A stretch of 64,000 nt of DNA from Kumtagia sp052180275 (GCF_052180275.1 NZ_CP197465.1:3782001-3846000); one strand, 5' to 3'; counted from the first letter of the stretch, positions 17,748 to 26,433 are shown. The notes: generated by a model not told the origin, from the sequence alone. Made by a program: numbers and translations.

Positions 17748-19106
17748 TCAGACCCCCAGCGATTTCAGCTTGCGGTGCAGCGCCGACCGCTCCATGCCGA
17801 TGAACTCGGCGGTGCGCGAGATGTTGCCGCCGAAGCGGTTGATCTGGGCGATCAGATATTCCTTCTCGAACATCTCGCGCGCCTCGCGCAGCGGCAGCGC
17901 CATGATGTGATGGTCGTTCTGGCTGGGCGCGCGCGGCATCACGTCGCCGATCTCCGCCGGCAGGAGGTCGGAGGTTATCGGGGCGTCGACGTCGTCGCCG
18001 CGCACCAGGATCATCAGCCGCTCGATGTTGTTGCGCAACTGGCGGACATTGCCCGGCCAGTTGTGCGCCTGGAGCACGGCCATGGCGTCGTCAGCGATGC
18101 GGCGCTGCTTGATGCCGGCGGTGCGCGCCACCTGCTTCATGAAATTGTCGACCAGATAGGGAATGTCCTCGCGCCGTTCCGCAAGGCCCGGCACCAGCAC
18201 AGGAACCACGGCCAGGCGATGGTAGAGGTCTTCGCGGAAACGGCCCTCGGCGATCAGGCCCTCGAGATTCTGGGCGGTCGACGAGATGATGCGGACGTCG
18301 ACCTTGACGCGCTTGGTGCCCCCTACCCGCTCGAACTGCTGCTCGACCAGCACGCGCAGGATCTTTGCCTGCGTCTCGCGGGGCATGTCGGCGACCTCGT
18401 CGATATAGAGGATGCCGCGATGCGCCTCCTCCAGCGCGCCGACCTTGCGCTCGGTGCCGTTCGATTCGGTGCCGAACAGCTCGATCTCCATGCGTTCCGG
18501 CGTGATCGTCGCAGCGTTCAGCGACACGAAAGGCCCGGTCCTGCGGGCCGACGCGGCGTGTATGGCGCGGGCCACCTGCTCCTTGCCGGCGCCGGACGGC
18601 CCCATGATCATGATGCGGCTGTTGGTGGGCGCCACGCGCTCGATCGTCTGGCGCAACTGCGTCATTGCCGAAGACATGCCGATCAGGTCGTGGGTGTCGC
18701 CCCGGCTCTTCAGCTCCGAGACCTCGCGCTTGAGCTTCGAGGTCTCCAGCGCGCGCTCGGCGACCAGGATCAGGCGGTCCGCCTTGAACGGCTTCTCGAT
18801 GAAGTCGTAGGCGCCGCGGCGGATCGCCGACACGGCCGTCTCTATGTTGCCGTGGCCCGAGATCATCACCACCGGCAGATTGGGGTGCATGGTCTTGATC
18901 TCGTCCAGCAACGCCAGCCCGTCCAGCCGAGACCCCTGCAGCCAGATGTCGAGGAACACCAGGCGTGGCACACGGTCGGCGATGGACGCCAGCGCGCTGT
19001 CGGCGTGGTGCGCCGTCCGCGTCTCGTGGCCTTCGTCGCTCAATATGCCGGCGACCAGTTCGCGAATGTCTTCTTCGTCGTCGACGACAAGGATATCAGA
19101 CGCCAT
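17748..19106 (-). CDS. ntrX: nitrogen-related response regulator NtrX
   Basis: Response regulator paired with NtrY in nitrogen and redox control. 452 residues: receiver domain with phosphoacceptor D53 (LVFLDIWL), AAA+ domain with Walker A GPSGAGKE near residue 170 and Walker B-type ILYIDEVAD, then a Fis-type HTH at the C-terminus. The sigma54-contact GAFTGA loop is absent: the segment reads ELFGTESNGTERKVGA. As known for many alphaproteobacterial NtrX proteins, it is therefore unlikely to activate sigma54 directly. The start overlaps the end of ntrY by 11 bp. Confidence 0.94.
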   Translation of the reverse strand: MASDILVVDDEEDIRELVAGILSDEGHETRTAHHADSALASIADRVPRLVFLDIWLQGSRLDGLALLDEIKTMHPNLPVVMISGHGNIETAVSAIRRGAYDFIEKPFKADRLILVAERALETSKLKREVSELKSRGDTHDLIGMSSAMTQLRQTIERVAPTNSRIMIMGPSGAGKEQVARAIHAASARRTGPFVSLNAATITPERMEIELFGTESNGTERKVGALEEAHRGILYIDEVADMPRETQAKILRVLVEQQFERVGGTKRVKVDVRIISSTAQNLEGLIAEGRFREDLYHRLAVVPVLVPGLAERREDIPYLVDNFMKQVARTAGIKQRRIADDAMAVLQAHNWPGNVRQLRNNIERLMILVRGDDVDAPITSDLLPAEIGDVMPRAPSQNDHHIMALPLREAREMFEKEYLIAQINRFGGNISRTAEFIGMERSALHRKLKSLGV

Positions 19107-21384
19107 TTCCGACCTTTTCAGTTTCTTTGTGTGTTTGCGAAGGGAGCCCCTCATCCTTCGTCTGTTCGGCCGAAGCCGGCAGGAATATGCTCACCATCGC
19201 GCCCCTGCCCTCGTGGAAATCCGCGGGGGCATCATGCAGTTCCAGCCTGCCCCCGTGATCCTCGATGATCTTCTTGACGATGGCGAGGCCAAGCCCGGTG
19301 CCCTTCTCCCGGGTCGTCATATAGGGCTCGAGAAGCCGCTGGCGATTCTCGCGCGGCAATCCCTTGCCATTGTCGATGACGTCGATGCGGATGACGCCGC
19401 TTTCCTGCCTGGCCGCGATGCGCACGACGCCCGGCTCGCCTTCCGCCCTGTCGACGGCGTCGATCGCTTCGGTGGCGTTCTTGATGACGTTGCCGAAAGC
19501 CTGCGCCAGTAACCGGCTGTCGTATTTGCCCTTCAGCACCTCGCCGCCATAGGCGCGCTCGAAGGCGATGTCGGAGCGGCTGACCTCGATCAGGAACGAC
19601 GCCTCGCGCAGCGGCTCGCGCAGGTCGACCTCCCTGATCTCCGGCTTCGGCATGCGGGCGAAGGAGGAGAACTCGTCGACCATGCGGCCGATGTCGCCAA
19701 CTTGCCGGATGATCGTGTCGGTGCACTGGTCGAAGATTTCGCGGTCGTCGACGATCACCTTGCCGAAGCGCCTGCGGATTCGCTCGGCCGACAGCTGGAT
19801 CGGCGTCAGCGGGTTCTTGATCTCGTGGGCGATGCGTCGCGCCACGTCTGCCCAGGCAGAGGTGCGCTGCGCGGTGACCAGGTCGGTGATGTCGTCCACC
19901 GTCACCACGAAGGACTGTTCGCCGGCATCGCGCTCGCCGCTCTCCAACGTCACCTGCACGTTGAACGTCCGCTCGGCGCCGGCGCGAAAGAACGTCACCT
20001 GCTCGCGATAGACCGGTCGGCCGGAACTGCGGCCGATCTCGAACACCTTACCCACATGCGGCAACGCCTTGGACAGGTTCCTGCCGACGCTGGCCTCGGC
20101 CGAGATCGCAAGCATGGTTTCCGCCGAGCGGTTGACGATGGTGATGGTGCCGGCGGAATCGACGCCGATGACGCCCGCCGTCACGCCGGCCAGCACGGCT
20201 TCGGAAAACCGCCGCCGCTCGTCGACGAGGTCCTTGGCGGAGAGGATCTCGTTGCGCTGCGACTTCAGTTGCAGCAGCATCTTGTTGAACGTGTCGCCCA
20301 GCGACGCCAGGTCGCCGTCCGACGGCCGCACCGGCACCGAGACGTCGAGATTGCCGGTCGCCACCTCGTCGGCCGCGCCGATCAGCTGGCGGATCGGCCG
20401 GACCAGCCGGTCGGCCACCGCGATGCCGGTCCAGATCGCCGCCAGCACGATGACCAGCGTCACGCCGAGATAGAGCAGCCCGAAGGCGACCTGCGTCGTG
20501 CGGCGGTTGGCCTCCAGCCCGCGATAGTCGGCGGTGTTAACGGTGACGATCTGCCGGGCCTTGATGACGTCGGGGTCGACCAGCCGGATCGTGTAGAGAT
20601 AGGTGTCGTCGAACTCGCGCAGCTTGACCACGGCGCCGACGATGTTCTTGGTGCCCGGATCGATCAGAACCGGCTGCCCGCCGGCCGCATCCTCCACCGT
20701 ACCGGCCGGAGGCTCCGGCATGGTGAAATCGGCCGCCGTCTTCGCCTGCATGATGAACGATCCATCGGGTCGGATCAGCGCGGCATGCGCCAGCGCCCTG
20801 CCCACCGCCTGCTGGCTGAGGAAATCGCGAAAACCCGTCCGGTCGAGATTGTACAGGGTCCTGGCGTTGGCCAGGTCGTAGGCCATCGACAGCGTCGTGC
20901 CCTGCAGGTTGCGGGCGTTCTCCCGCACGTAGGCCTCGGCGATCGACAGCGAGGAATTGACGATCGTCCTGGTGCGGATCTCGAACCAGCGGTCCAGCCC
21001 GACATCCAGCGTGATCGAGGCAAAGATGGCGACGATGATCGCCGGGATGGCCGCGACGATGGAGAACATCGCGACGATGCGCACATGCAGGCGCGCCGCG
21101 GCCTTCTCGTTCTTGCGGGCGGCGACGATCCGGTGCACCTCACGCCCGATCAGGCCCATCAGGAAGATGATCAATGCGGCGTTGATGCCGATGATGGCGG
21201 CCAGCGTCGTCGTGCTGTCCGGCGCGATCGGCGTGGCGCCGACCAGGATCGCGAAGGAAAGCGCGGCGGTGACCAGCGCGCCCACCACCGCGACGATGCC
21301 CGTCAGCGCGAGCAGCCGCCGTCCCTCGAATGCCCGGGCATTCGTGAACAGGGGCGTCGGTGCGGCGGTCGAGTCGATGGCCAT
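19096..21384 (-). CDS. ntrY: nitrogen regulation sensor histidine kinase NtrY
   Basis: Membrane sensor kinase for NtrX. 762 residues: several N-terminal transmembrane helices, a periplasmic/extracytoplasmic sensor region, HAMP (VRPIRQLIGAADEVATGNL near residue 330), PAS, HisKA with the phosphoacceptor in RIAHEIKNPLTPIQLSAER, and an ATPase domain with N box and GTGLGLAIVKK. It overlaps ntrX, so the pair is coupled. Upstream is dusA in the same orientation, rather than the ntrB-ntrC pair that often precedes it in rhizobia. Confidence 0.95.
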   Translation of the reverse strand: MAIDSTAAPTPLFTNARAFEGRRLLALTGIVAVVGALVTAALSFAILVGATPIAPDSTTTLAAIIGINAALIIFLMGLIGREVHRIVAARKNEKAAARLHVRIVAMFSIVAAIPAIIVAIFASITLDVGLDRWFEIRTRTIVNSSLSIAEAYVRENARNLQGTTLSMAYDLANARTLYNLDRTGFRDFLSQQAVGRALAHAALIRPDGSFIMQAKTAADFTMPEPPAGTVEDAAGGQPVLIDPGTKNIVGAVVKLREFDDTYLYTIRLVDPDVIKARQIVTVNTADYRGLEANRRTTQVAFGLLYLGVTLVIVLAAIWTGIAVADRLVRPIRQLIGAADEVATGNLDVSVPVRPSDGDLASLGDTFNKMLLQLKSQRNEILSAKDLVDERRRFSEAVLAGVTAGVIGVDSAGTITIVNRSAETMLAISAEASVGRNLSKALPHVGKVFEIGRSSGRPVYREQVTFFRAGAERTFNVQVTLESGERDAGEQSFVVTVDDITDLVTAQRTSAWADVARRIAHEIKNPLTPIQLSAERIRRRFGKVIVDDREIFDQCTDTIIRQVGDIGRMVDEFSSFARMPKPEIREVDLREPLREASFLIEVSRSDIAFERAYGGEVLKGKYDSRLLAQAFGNVIKNATEAIDAVDRAEGEPGVVRIAARQESGVIRIDVIDNGKGLPRENRQRLLEPYMTTREKGTGLGLAIVKKIIEDHGGRLELHDAPADFHEGRGAMVSIFLPASAEQTKDEGLPSQTHKETEKVGNGV

Positions 21385-21519
21385 GCTTGCTGCTTCGTCC
21401 GGAACGTCACGGATGTATGCAACGCATTGTGGCGATTATGCAACAAAACCCTCAGCAACCGAAGCGGCTTCCCCAATATTCACGGGGAAACGATACATAC
21501 CCCGGCACCGGAAGCGGAT

Positions 21520-22548
21520 TCAGGCGGCCTGCCGCTCCCGACCGGTCTCGATCGCGGCGAAGGCGCGGCGCAGCACGCCGGAACCGGCATCCGCGTGATT
21601 GGCCACGGTCGACAGGATCTGGCGGAACCGCCGCGCGCCCGGCTGGCCATGGAAAAGTCCTACCATGTGGCGCGCGACATGCGACAGCCGGCCTCCGTTG
21701 GCCACATGCGCGTCGGCATAGGCCGCCATGGTCTCCAGAAGATCGGCGAAGTCGACAGGCTCGCCTTGCGCGCCAAGCATCGCGTCGACGCCGGCAAGGA
21801 TCGCGGGCGTGTGATAGGCGGCACGGCCGAGCATGACGCCGTCGACATGGCGCAGATGGTCCTGCGCTTCCGCCAAGGTCTGGACACCGCCGTTGATACC
21901 GATGAATTTTTCCGAAAACCGCCGCTTCAGCCGGTAGACGCGGCCATAGTCGAGCGGCGGCACGTCGCGGTTTTCGCGCGGGCTGAGGCCCTGAAGCCAG
22001 GCTTTTCGCGCATGCACCCAGAGCGCATCGGCGCCGGCCGCGAACACTCGGTCGGCAAGCGTATCAAGCGCCGGTTCGGGGTCCTGCTCGTCGACGCCGA
22101 TGCGGCACTTGACGGTGACCGGAATGCGCACCGCGCCTTTCATCGCGGCGACGCAGTCGGCGACGAGGTCAGGCGTGCGCATCAGACAGGCGCCGAACGT
22201 GCCCGACTGCACGCGGTCCGACGGGCAGCCGCAATTCAGGTTGATCTCGTCATAACCGAAACCCTCGCCGATGCGCGCCGCCTCGGCGAGTTTCGCCGGG
22301 TCCGACCCGCCGAGTTGCAAGGCGACGGGATGCTCGCCGGCTTCGAAGCCAAGCAGCCGTTGGCGGTCGCCATGAATGGCTGCATCGGCAACGATCATCT
22401 CGGTGTAGAGCAGCGCTCGCGACGACAACTGGCGATGGAAGAACCGGCAATGCCTGTCCGTCCAGTCCATCATCGGCGCAACGGCCACGATAGGAACGCC
22501 GGATTTCTGCGCTTTTCCGTAGATATTGCCGGATTTTTCGGCGTTCAT
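21520..22548 (-). CDS. dusA: tRNA-dihydrouridine synthase A; 5' end replaced by the mobile element
   Basis: FMN-dependent reductase that makes dihydrouridine in the tRNA D-loop. 342 residues with APMMDWTDRHCR, the catalytic Cys in NLNCGCPS, INGG and GRAAYHTP. The element has integrated in codons about 20-30. Residues before VAVAP, beginning MNAEKSGNIYGK at 22548, are encoded by element DNA, and the native start survives at 40587. The coding frame is restored, so the enzyme should be made, but from a promoter supplied by the element. Upstream of the new ATG there is no strong Shine-Dalgarno sequence. Confidence 0.95.
   Translation of the reverse strand: MNAEKSGNIYGKAQKSGVPIVAVAPMMDWTDRHCRFFHRQLSSRALLYTEMIVADAAIHGDRQRLLGFEAGEHPVALQLGGSDPAKLAEAARIGEGFGYDEINLNCGCPSDRVQSGTFGACLMRTPDLVADCVAAMKGAVRIPVTVKCRIGVDEQDPEPALDTLADRVFAAGADALWVHARKAWLQGLSPRENRDVPPLDYGRVYRLKRRFSEKFIGINGGVQTLAEAQDHLRHVDGVMLGRAAYHTPAILAGVDAMLGAQGEPVDFADLLETMAAYADAHVANGGRLSHVARHMVGLFHGQPGARRFRQILSTVANHADAGSGVLRRAFAAIETGRERQAA
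22452..22488. repeat. attL core region in dusA
   Basis: 37-bp segment matching 40530-40566 with two mismatches. The identical 20-bp core is 22460-22479, GTCCAGTCCATCATCGGCGC, encoding PMMDWT of DusA on the minus strand. Host DNA lies to the left and element DNA to the right. Confidence 0.93.
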
Positions 22549-22549
22549 A

Positions 22550-22640
22550 TGTTGTAACTCAATGCGTCCAGATGTTGCGTTTTGCAGGGTTTTGCACTAC
22601 TACATACAACATTGTTGTACCTGGCAGGGGCAATGTTGTA
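22550..22640. promoter_or_regulatory. TGTTGTA site cluster, left end (candidate integrase arm sites)
   Basis: Four copies of TGTTGTA or its complement: 22550-22556, a perfect palindromic pair 22605-22611/22613-22619 with a 1-bp spacer, and 22634-22640. They fill the divergent gap between dusA and the integrase start. Two further copies lie at the other end of the element. Their location at both ends only suggests binding by integrase or excisionase; the palindrome could also autoregulate int. Confidence 0.6.
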
Positions 22641-22643
22641 GCG

Positions 22644-23732
22644 ATGGGAACCATAATTACCAGAACCCGCAAGGACGGGAAACCTTCGTATTTGGCGCAG
22701 ATCGCCCGCCGGCAAGATGGCAAGGTCGTCCGCGAGAACCGAACGTTCCGAGACAATAAGACGGCGAAGGCTTGGCTGCGGCAGCGGGAAGCCGAACTAG
22801 ACAATCCAAAGGCGTTCAAGGCGGCCACCCAAGAGGTGAAGACGCTGGCCGACGCGATTGGCAGATATGTGGATGAACACGGCGGCGAGATCGGCAAGAC
22901 AAAAACGGCCTGCCTAGCGGCCATCAAGCGACACGCAATTGCCGGCATGGCCTGCGGCGAGATCGGCAGTGAAGACATCGTGTCGTTCGCCCGGAGCATC
23001 GGGACTGTGACTGGGCTAGCAAATCCGGGGCCGTCGACCGTCAACAATTACCTTTCTCACCTGTCCAGTGTGTTCTCCATCGCGAAAAAAGCTTGGAACT
23101 ATCCGCTCGATGCCGGTGCGATGACCGATGCAGTTTTCGTGCTTCGGAAGCAGAAGGCGATTGCCAAGTCGAACAAGCGCGATCGGCGCCCTACCCTCGC
23201 CGAACTTGATAGTCTGCTCAGTTGCTTTCAGGAGCGCACCGAACGCGCGCCTCATTCCGCCCCCATGGTCGACATCATCTTATTCGCGCTGTTCTCTACC
23301 CGGCGCATGGAGGAGATAACCCGAATTCGATGGCCTGATTTCGAGCCTGCGACTGACAAGCACCTGGCTCGTATCATGGTGCGCGATATGAAGAACCCTG
23401 GCGCAAAGAAGGGCAACGATATCCTGTGCGAACTTCCCGCCGAAGCCGAGGCTGTGCTTGCACACCAGCCAAAGGTCGGAGAGGTGATTTTCCCATATAC
23501 GACCGATGCCATCGGAGCGGCTTTTCAGCGGGCGTGCAAGCTGCTCGCTATCGAGGATCTCCATTTTCATGATCTGCGCCACGAGGGCGTGTCATGGCTG
23601 TTCGAACTCGGCTGGAATATCCCGAACGTCGCGCTCGTTTCCGGGCATCGCTCATGGGCGTCGCTGCGGCGCTATGCACAGCTTCGGCAGAAGGACGACA
23701 AGTTCGCCGGCTGGAAATGGAGGCCGGCGTGA
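22644..23732 (+). CDS. int: tyrosine-type site-specific integrase (dusA-associated)
   Basis: 362-residue tyrosine recombinase that would catalyse integration at dusA. The N-terminal arm-binding segment (TRTRKDGKPSYLAQIA) and SAM-like core-binding domain (about residues 70-165) precede the catalytic domain. Catalytic residues visible: Arg221 (TRRMEEI), His309-x-x-Arg312 (HDLRH), His335 (GHRSW) and Tyr344 (RRYAQL). ATG 22644 was chosen over the in-frame ATG at 22572 because GGCAGGGG precedes it and the longer start would run through the palindromic sites. It is transcribed divergently from dusA. Confidence 0.95.
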   Translation: MGTIITRTRKDGKPSYLAQIARRQDGKVVRENRTFRDNKTAKAWLRQREAELDNPKAFKAATQEVKTLADAIGRYVDEHGGEIGKTKTACLAAIKRHAIAGMACGEIGSEDIVSFARSIGTVTGLANPGPSTVNNYLSHLSSVFSIAKKAWNYPLDAGAMTDAVFVLRKQKAIAKSNKRDRRPTLAELDSLLSCFQERTERAPHSAPMVDIILFALFSTRRMEEITRIRWPDFEPATDKHLARIMVRDMKNPGAKKGNDILCELPAEAEAVLAHQPKVGEVIFPYTTDAIGAAFQRACKLLAIEDLHFHDLRHEGVSWLFELGWNIPNVALVSGHRSWASLRRYAQLRQKDDKFAGWKWRPA

Positions 23733-24385
23733 TCAGTGCGCACCTGCAAACTGACCTGGATACATGGCGTGGCCGTCTGGCCGCTGGGCCGCTGTTCCCA
23801 AGCGAAAAGATCGAGGCATTGCTGGCGAAACGAAAGCAGCAATCAGCCGACCAAGAACTCCTGCATTTGTATGTGGACCTCATTCGGAGGGCCACAAACA
23901 ACGCTCTCGTGGCGGGACTTATCGAAGACGCGGCAACAGCGGGCGAGGAAGCGGCGTCCGAAATCTTGCGAAGGTTGGACAACGATTATCGCTACGTGCA
24001 GCAGGAACTCCACAACCTCAACGTTCTCGAAGCGATGAGGGTGCTCAACGATACCCATAAAGCGCTGAACCAAGCCGAAGCGTTGGCTAAATGGAATGCC
24101 GACGCCCCGAGAAGAAACGCGCGAAAACCCAGGAAGAAACGCGCAGGTTGGCAGCGCGCGGTTGCTGACTACGTATCGAGCACCGTCGGCGGCACAAAAA
24201 AGCAGCAGTTGGCAGCGATCCCGGAGCGCACGCCCGGAATTCTAATGCGGTTCAATGACGACGAGATCGAGGTCTACAAGGACGGCGACCGGCTGGTTTG
24301 CGAGATCGGCGGCCACCAAGAGACTGTCGCCCTATCCACATTCCATGACACGTATCTGAAGAAAAGCGGGACGGTTAACCGCTAA
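23729..24385 (+). CDS. hypothetical protein coupled to the integrase
   Basis: 218 residues from a GTG at 23729 that overlaps the integrase stop by 4 bp (GTGA); ATG 23717 is an alternative. It is helical in the first 130 residues, with a basic stretch near residue 135 (RRNARKPRKKR) and a compact C-terminal part (FNDDEIEVYKDGDRLVCEIGG) that looks like a small beta domain. No family recognised. The tight coupling to int and the basic patch suggest DNA-related work in integration or excision, but this is inference only. Confidence 0.7.
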   Translation: MISAHLQTDLDTWRGRLAAGPLFPSEKIEALLAKRKQQSADQELLHLYVDLIRRATNNALVAGLIEDAATAGEEAASEILRRLDNDYRYVQQELHNLNVLEAMRVLNDTHKALNQAEALAKWNADAPRRNARKPRKKRAGWQRAVADYVSSTVGGTKKQQLAAIPERTPGILMRFNDDEIEVYKDGDRLVCEIGGHQETVALSTFHDTYLKKSGTVNR

Positions 24386-24459
24386 CCATCCGGCTCAGTC
24401 TGCATGTTTCCTTGCAACGCGGCGCAATTGTGCGGCGCGGGTAGCAAGGGACAGCGCAA

Positions 24460-24657
24460 ATGCTCCTCAATACTCAACAGACAGCCGAGAAGATCGGCAA
24501 GTCTACCAGTTGGCTCAATCACTCCCGGCAGACGGGTGACGGGCCGCAATATTTGAAAATCGGCCACGCGGTTCGTTACCGCCCGCAGGATGTTGACGCC
24601 TGGCTTGAGCAGCAGGCCCGCAGGCGCATCTGGCAGTTCGACGGCGAGGCTGCTTGA
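24460..24657 (+). CDS. helix-turn-helix excisionase/AlpA-like protein
   Basis: 65 residues. LLNTQQTAEKIGKSTSWLNHSR is a MerR/AlpA-type winged helix-turn-helix, followed by LKIGHAVRYRPQDVDAWLEQQ, the usual beta-wing and final helix of phage excisionase-like proteins. Such proteins bend attachment-site DNA and also regulate int. It lies just downstream of the integrase block. The next gene starts on its stop codon (TGATGA). Confidence 0.85.
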   Translation: MLLNTQQTAEKIGKSTSWLNHSRQTGDGPQYLKIGHAVRYRPQDVDAWLEQQARRRIWQFDGEAA

Positions 24658-24848
24658 TGAGCGACCTCGACCCCCACCACCGCATTGAGGAGGCTGCCCG
24701 CTTTCTCGCCTCGACGCCGCCGCAAGCCCGGCCGAAGCCGTTGCTTCCCGCCATGAAGGCGATGTTCGACCTGTCGACCATCGACGTGGTTCAGGCCATC
24801 CGCCAGAGCCATGACATACAGGGAGGCGCGAATGGATGCGGCTCCTGA
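24657..24848 (+). CDS. small hypothetical phage protein
   Basis: 63 residues, ATG 24657 overlapping the excisionase stop. Sequence DPHHRIEEAARFLASTPPQARPKPLLPAMKAMF is a helical, proline-broken peptide without a recognised domain. Similar short proteins are frequent between excisionase and replication genes in rhizobial prophages. Its end overlaps the next gene by 17 bp. Function unknown. Confidence 0.6.
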   Translation: MSDLDPHHRIEEAARFLASTPPQARPKPLLPAMKAMFDLSTIDVVQAIRQSHDIQGGANGCGS

Positions 24849-25185
24849 GACGCAGAAGCCGCCCGCCCCTGCCAGGGCGAACGGCTCCAAAACCGGATTG
24901 CAGGGCAGCAAATCCAAGGGGCAGGATAGCCCGCCGCGACTCTCCCGGCAAGCGCTTTGGAGACAGCGCAACCCGACCGCTTTCGCCGCGCACCGCGCCG
25001 TTGAGCGTGCCGTCCGCAGAGGGGAACTTACGCCGCCTAACAGATGCGAGTGCGGATGTGGTCGGACTGGCCGTCTTGATGGCCATCATCCTGACCACCG
25101 CGAAATGCTGAATGTTATCTGGCTCGCCAGAGCGTGCCACAACCGCCTGCACCGACGCCTTCGGCAGAAAGGCGGTGATCAGTGA
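24832..25185 (+). CDS. HNH-like zinc-binding phage protein
   Basis: 117 residues. A Pro/Ala-rich N-terminus precedes a basic helix (RQALWRQRNPTAFAAHRAVERAVRRG). A zinc-finger/HNH-like end follows with CECGCG, then LDGHHPDH, then WLARACHNRLHRRL. The Cys pair, the DGHH and the CHN..H positions resemble a compact HNH nuclease fold, though the catalytic arrangement is not assured. ATG 24832 is preceded by GGGAGG. It directly precedes the replication-like gene, with a 4-bp overlap. Confidence 0.65.
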   Translation: MDAAPETQKPPAPARANGSKTGLQGSKSKGQDSPPRLSRQALWRQRNPTAFAAHRAVERAVRRGELTPPNRCECGCGRTGRLDGHHPDHREMLNVIWLARACHNRLHRRLRQKGGDQ

Positions 25186-25877
25186 GCCGCTCCGACCGTA
25201 GGGGCAACCGTGTTGGCGGCCCGGCCTTCGTGCAAATCTTCCATTGGATCAGGAAAACGGAGGCTTGGCGCTCGCTCAGCCCTTACAGTCGGCTGCTGTA
25301 CATCGAGATGCGCGCCAAATTTTCAGGCACCAACAACGGCGGCATCTCAATGAGTTATCGGGAAGCAGCCGATCTTCTCGGCTGCTCAAATGGACCCGTT
25401 ATAACTGGCTTTCGTGAGCTTCAGGATCGCGGCTTCATGGTCGCGGTACAGAAGGGCTCGTTCAGCTGGAAAGTGCGCTTCGGCGAAGGTGGCCGCGCGA
25501 CGACCTGGAGGCTTACAGAGCTTCCCCAGGACTATCCAGAGCGCAGCCTGACACCGACCTACGAGTTTAAGACGTGGGTGCCGTCGACCGCGACCGAGAA
25601 AAAAGCACGGCGTGAAAATCTTACGCGTAACGCATCATATTCTCACGCCATTTCCGACGACATGGCATCAGATTTTCACGCCAATGGGGTGAATATCTCA
25701 CGCCATTCGCGCACTTCTGAGCTTGTCGATGGCGTGAAAATCTCACGCACATCTATATCTACCATATCCCTACAGCCTGTCGGCCAGATCAGCAGTGCAG
25801 TTCTGAACAGCCCGCTGATGAAAAGGGCGCGAGAGGAAGCAAAGCGGCAGTCCAAGAAAACCGGGGCGGCCAAATGA
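25182..25877 (+). CDS. phage replication-initiator-like winged-helix protein
   Basis: 231 residues from a GTG overlapping the previous stop. The N-terminal half (FVQIFHWIRKTEAWRSLSP, SRLLYIEMR, MSYREAADLLGCSNGPV, GFRELQDRGFM) is a winged helix found in phage replication and RepA-like initiators. The C-terminal half is low-complexity, ending in a basic tail. The DNA of that half carries a phased iteron array (25609-25748), the same arrangement as lambda O with its internal origin. This supports a replication role over a plain regulator. It converges with the GFA gene, leaving a 2-bp gap. Confidence 0.7.
   Translation: MSRSDRRGNRVGGPAFVQIFHWIRKTEAWRSLSPYSRLLYIEMRAKFSGTNNGGISMSYREAADLLGCSNGPVITGFRELQDRGFMVAVQKGSFSWKVRFGEGGRATTWRLTELPQDYPERSLTPTYEFKTWVPSTATEKKARRENLTRNASYSHAISDDMASDFHANGVNISRHSRTSELVDGVKISRTSISTISLQPVGQISSAVLNSPLMKRAREEAKRQSKKTGAAK
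25609..25748. repeat. iteron array inside the replication gene (candidate origin)
   Basis: Five TCACGC-type elements at 25620-25626 (CTTACGC), 25642-25648 (CTCACGC), 25675-25681 (TTCACGC), 25697-25703 and 25742-25748 (both CTCACGC). Three have a mirror half, GCGTGA or GGTGA, such as GGCGTGAAAATCTCACGC at 25731-25748. Start-to-start distances are 22, 33, 22 and 45 bp, close to whole helical turns and not all multiples of 3. They therefore do not simply reflect repeated codons. Confidence 0.7.
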
Positions 25878-25879
25878 GA

Positions 25880-26359
25880 TCAGGGAACGTTGCTTCTTGC
25901 GCCATTCACTCCAGGCTCGGCATCTGCCGCGCCACGGTGAGGCTCGCGCCAGTCACCGCCGGCTCCGGTTCGATCGCCTTCGAAACAGTCTGTCCATGGC
26001 AGTTGCGGCAGCCAGCCCTCGCGGCGCGGCATCCACAACTCATAACCGGGGTAAAGATCGGACGGAGCCTGCTCCAGGGTTCCGACCATGACCTCTGCTT
26101 CGTCGGCGGTAAGCGAGAACAGCCGGGAACCGCAGTTTACGCAGAAGCTCCGGCCGGCGTACGTGCCAATATGGCCGTTCATGGTGAATTTCTGGCGTTC
26201 CCAGACGGCGAAATACGTGAAGGCCGAACCGGAGTAGGTGCGACAGTCCTTGCAGTGACACAGTCCAACGCGGGTCGGCTCGCCTTCGACGCGGTATCGC
26301 ACCTCGCCACACATGCAACTCCCGAGCCTTACTCGGCCAATGTCGATATCGATCGTCAT
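25880..26359 (-). CDS. GFA/CENP-V family zinc protein
   Basis: 159 residues of the GFA family (named for the glutathione-dependent formaldehyde-activating enzyme; most members are zinc proteins of unknown substrate). Zinc ligands lie in SCMCGEVRY, LCHCKDC and FCVNCGSRL, seven conserved Cys in all. The start at 26359 (MTIDIDIGRVRL) is preferred over an upstream ATG. It lies against the direction of the phage genes and has no phage role I know of, so it is best read as cargo. Glutathione-formaldehyde activity should not be assumed. Confidence 0.88.
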   Translation of the reverse strand: MTIDIDIGRVRLGSCMCGEVRYRVEGEPTRVGLCHCKDCRTYSGSAFTYFAVWERQKFTMNGHIGTYAGRSFCVNCGSRLFSLTADEAEVMVGTLEQAPSDLYPGYELWMPRREGWLPQLPWTDCFEGDRTGAGGDWREPHRGAADAEPGVNGARSNVP

Positions 26360-26433
26360 GATTTCCTCCACCACAGGACACCCAAAACTGTTTCCGTCCA
26401 ACGGCAGGCGGCGAAGGATGTTCCGGCGTCAGC

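Noticed and set aside
16015..17910. 631-codon plus-strand open frame opposite trkA
   Set aside because: Antisense shadow with no start signal or domain; trkA is complete on the other strand.
19702..22557. 951-codon plus-strand open frame opposite ntrY and dusA
   Set aside because: His/Arg/Asp-rich translation typical of the antisense frame of GC-rich coding DNA; the minus-strand genes are certain.
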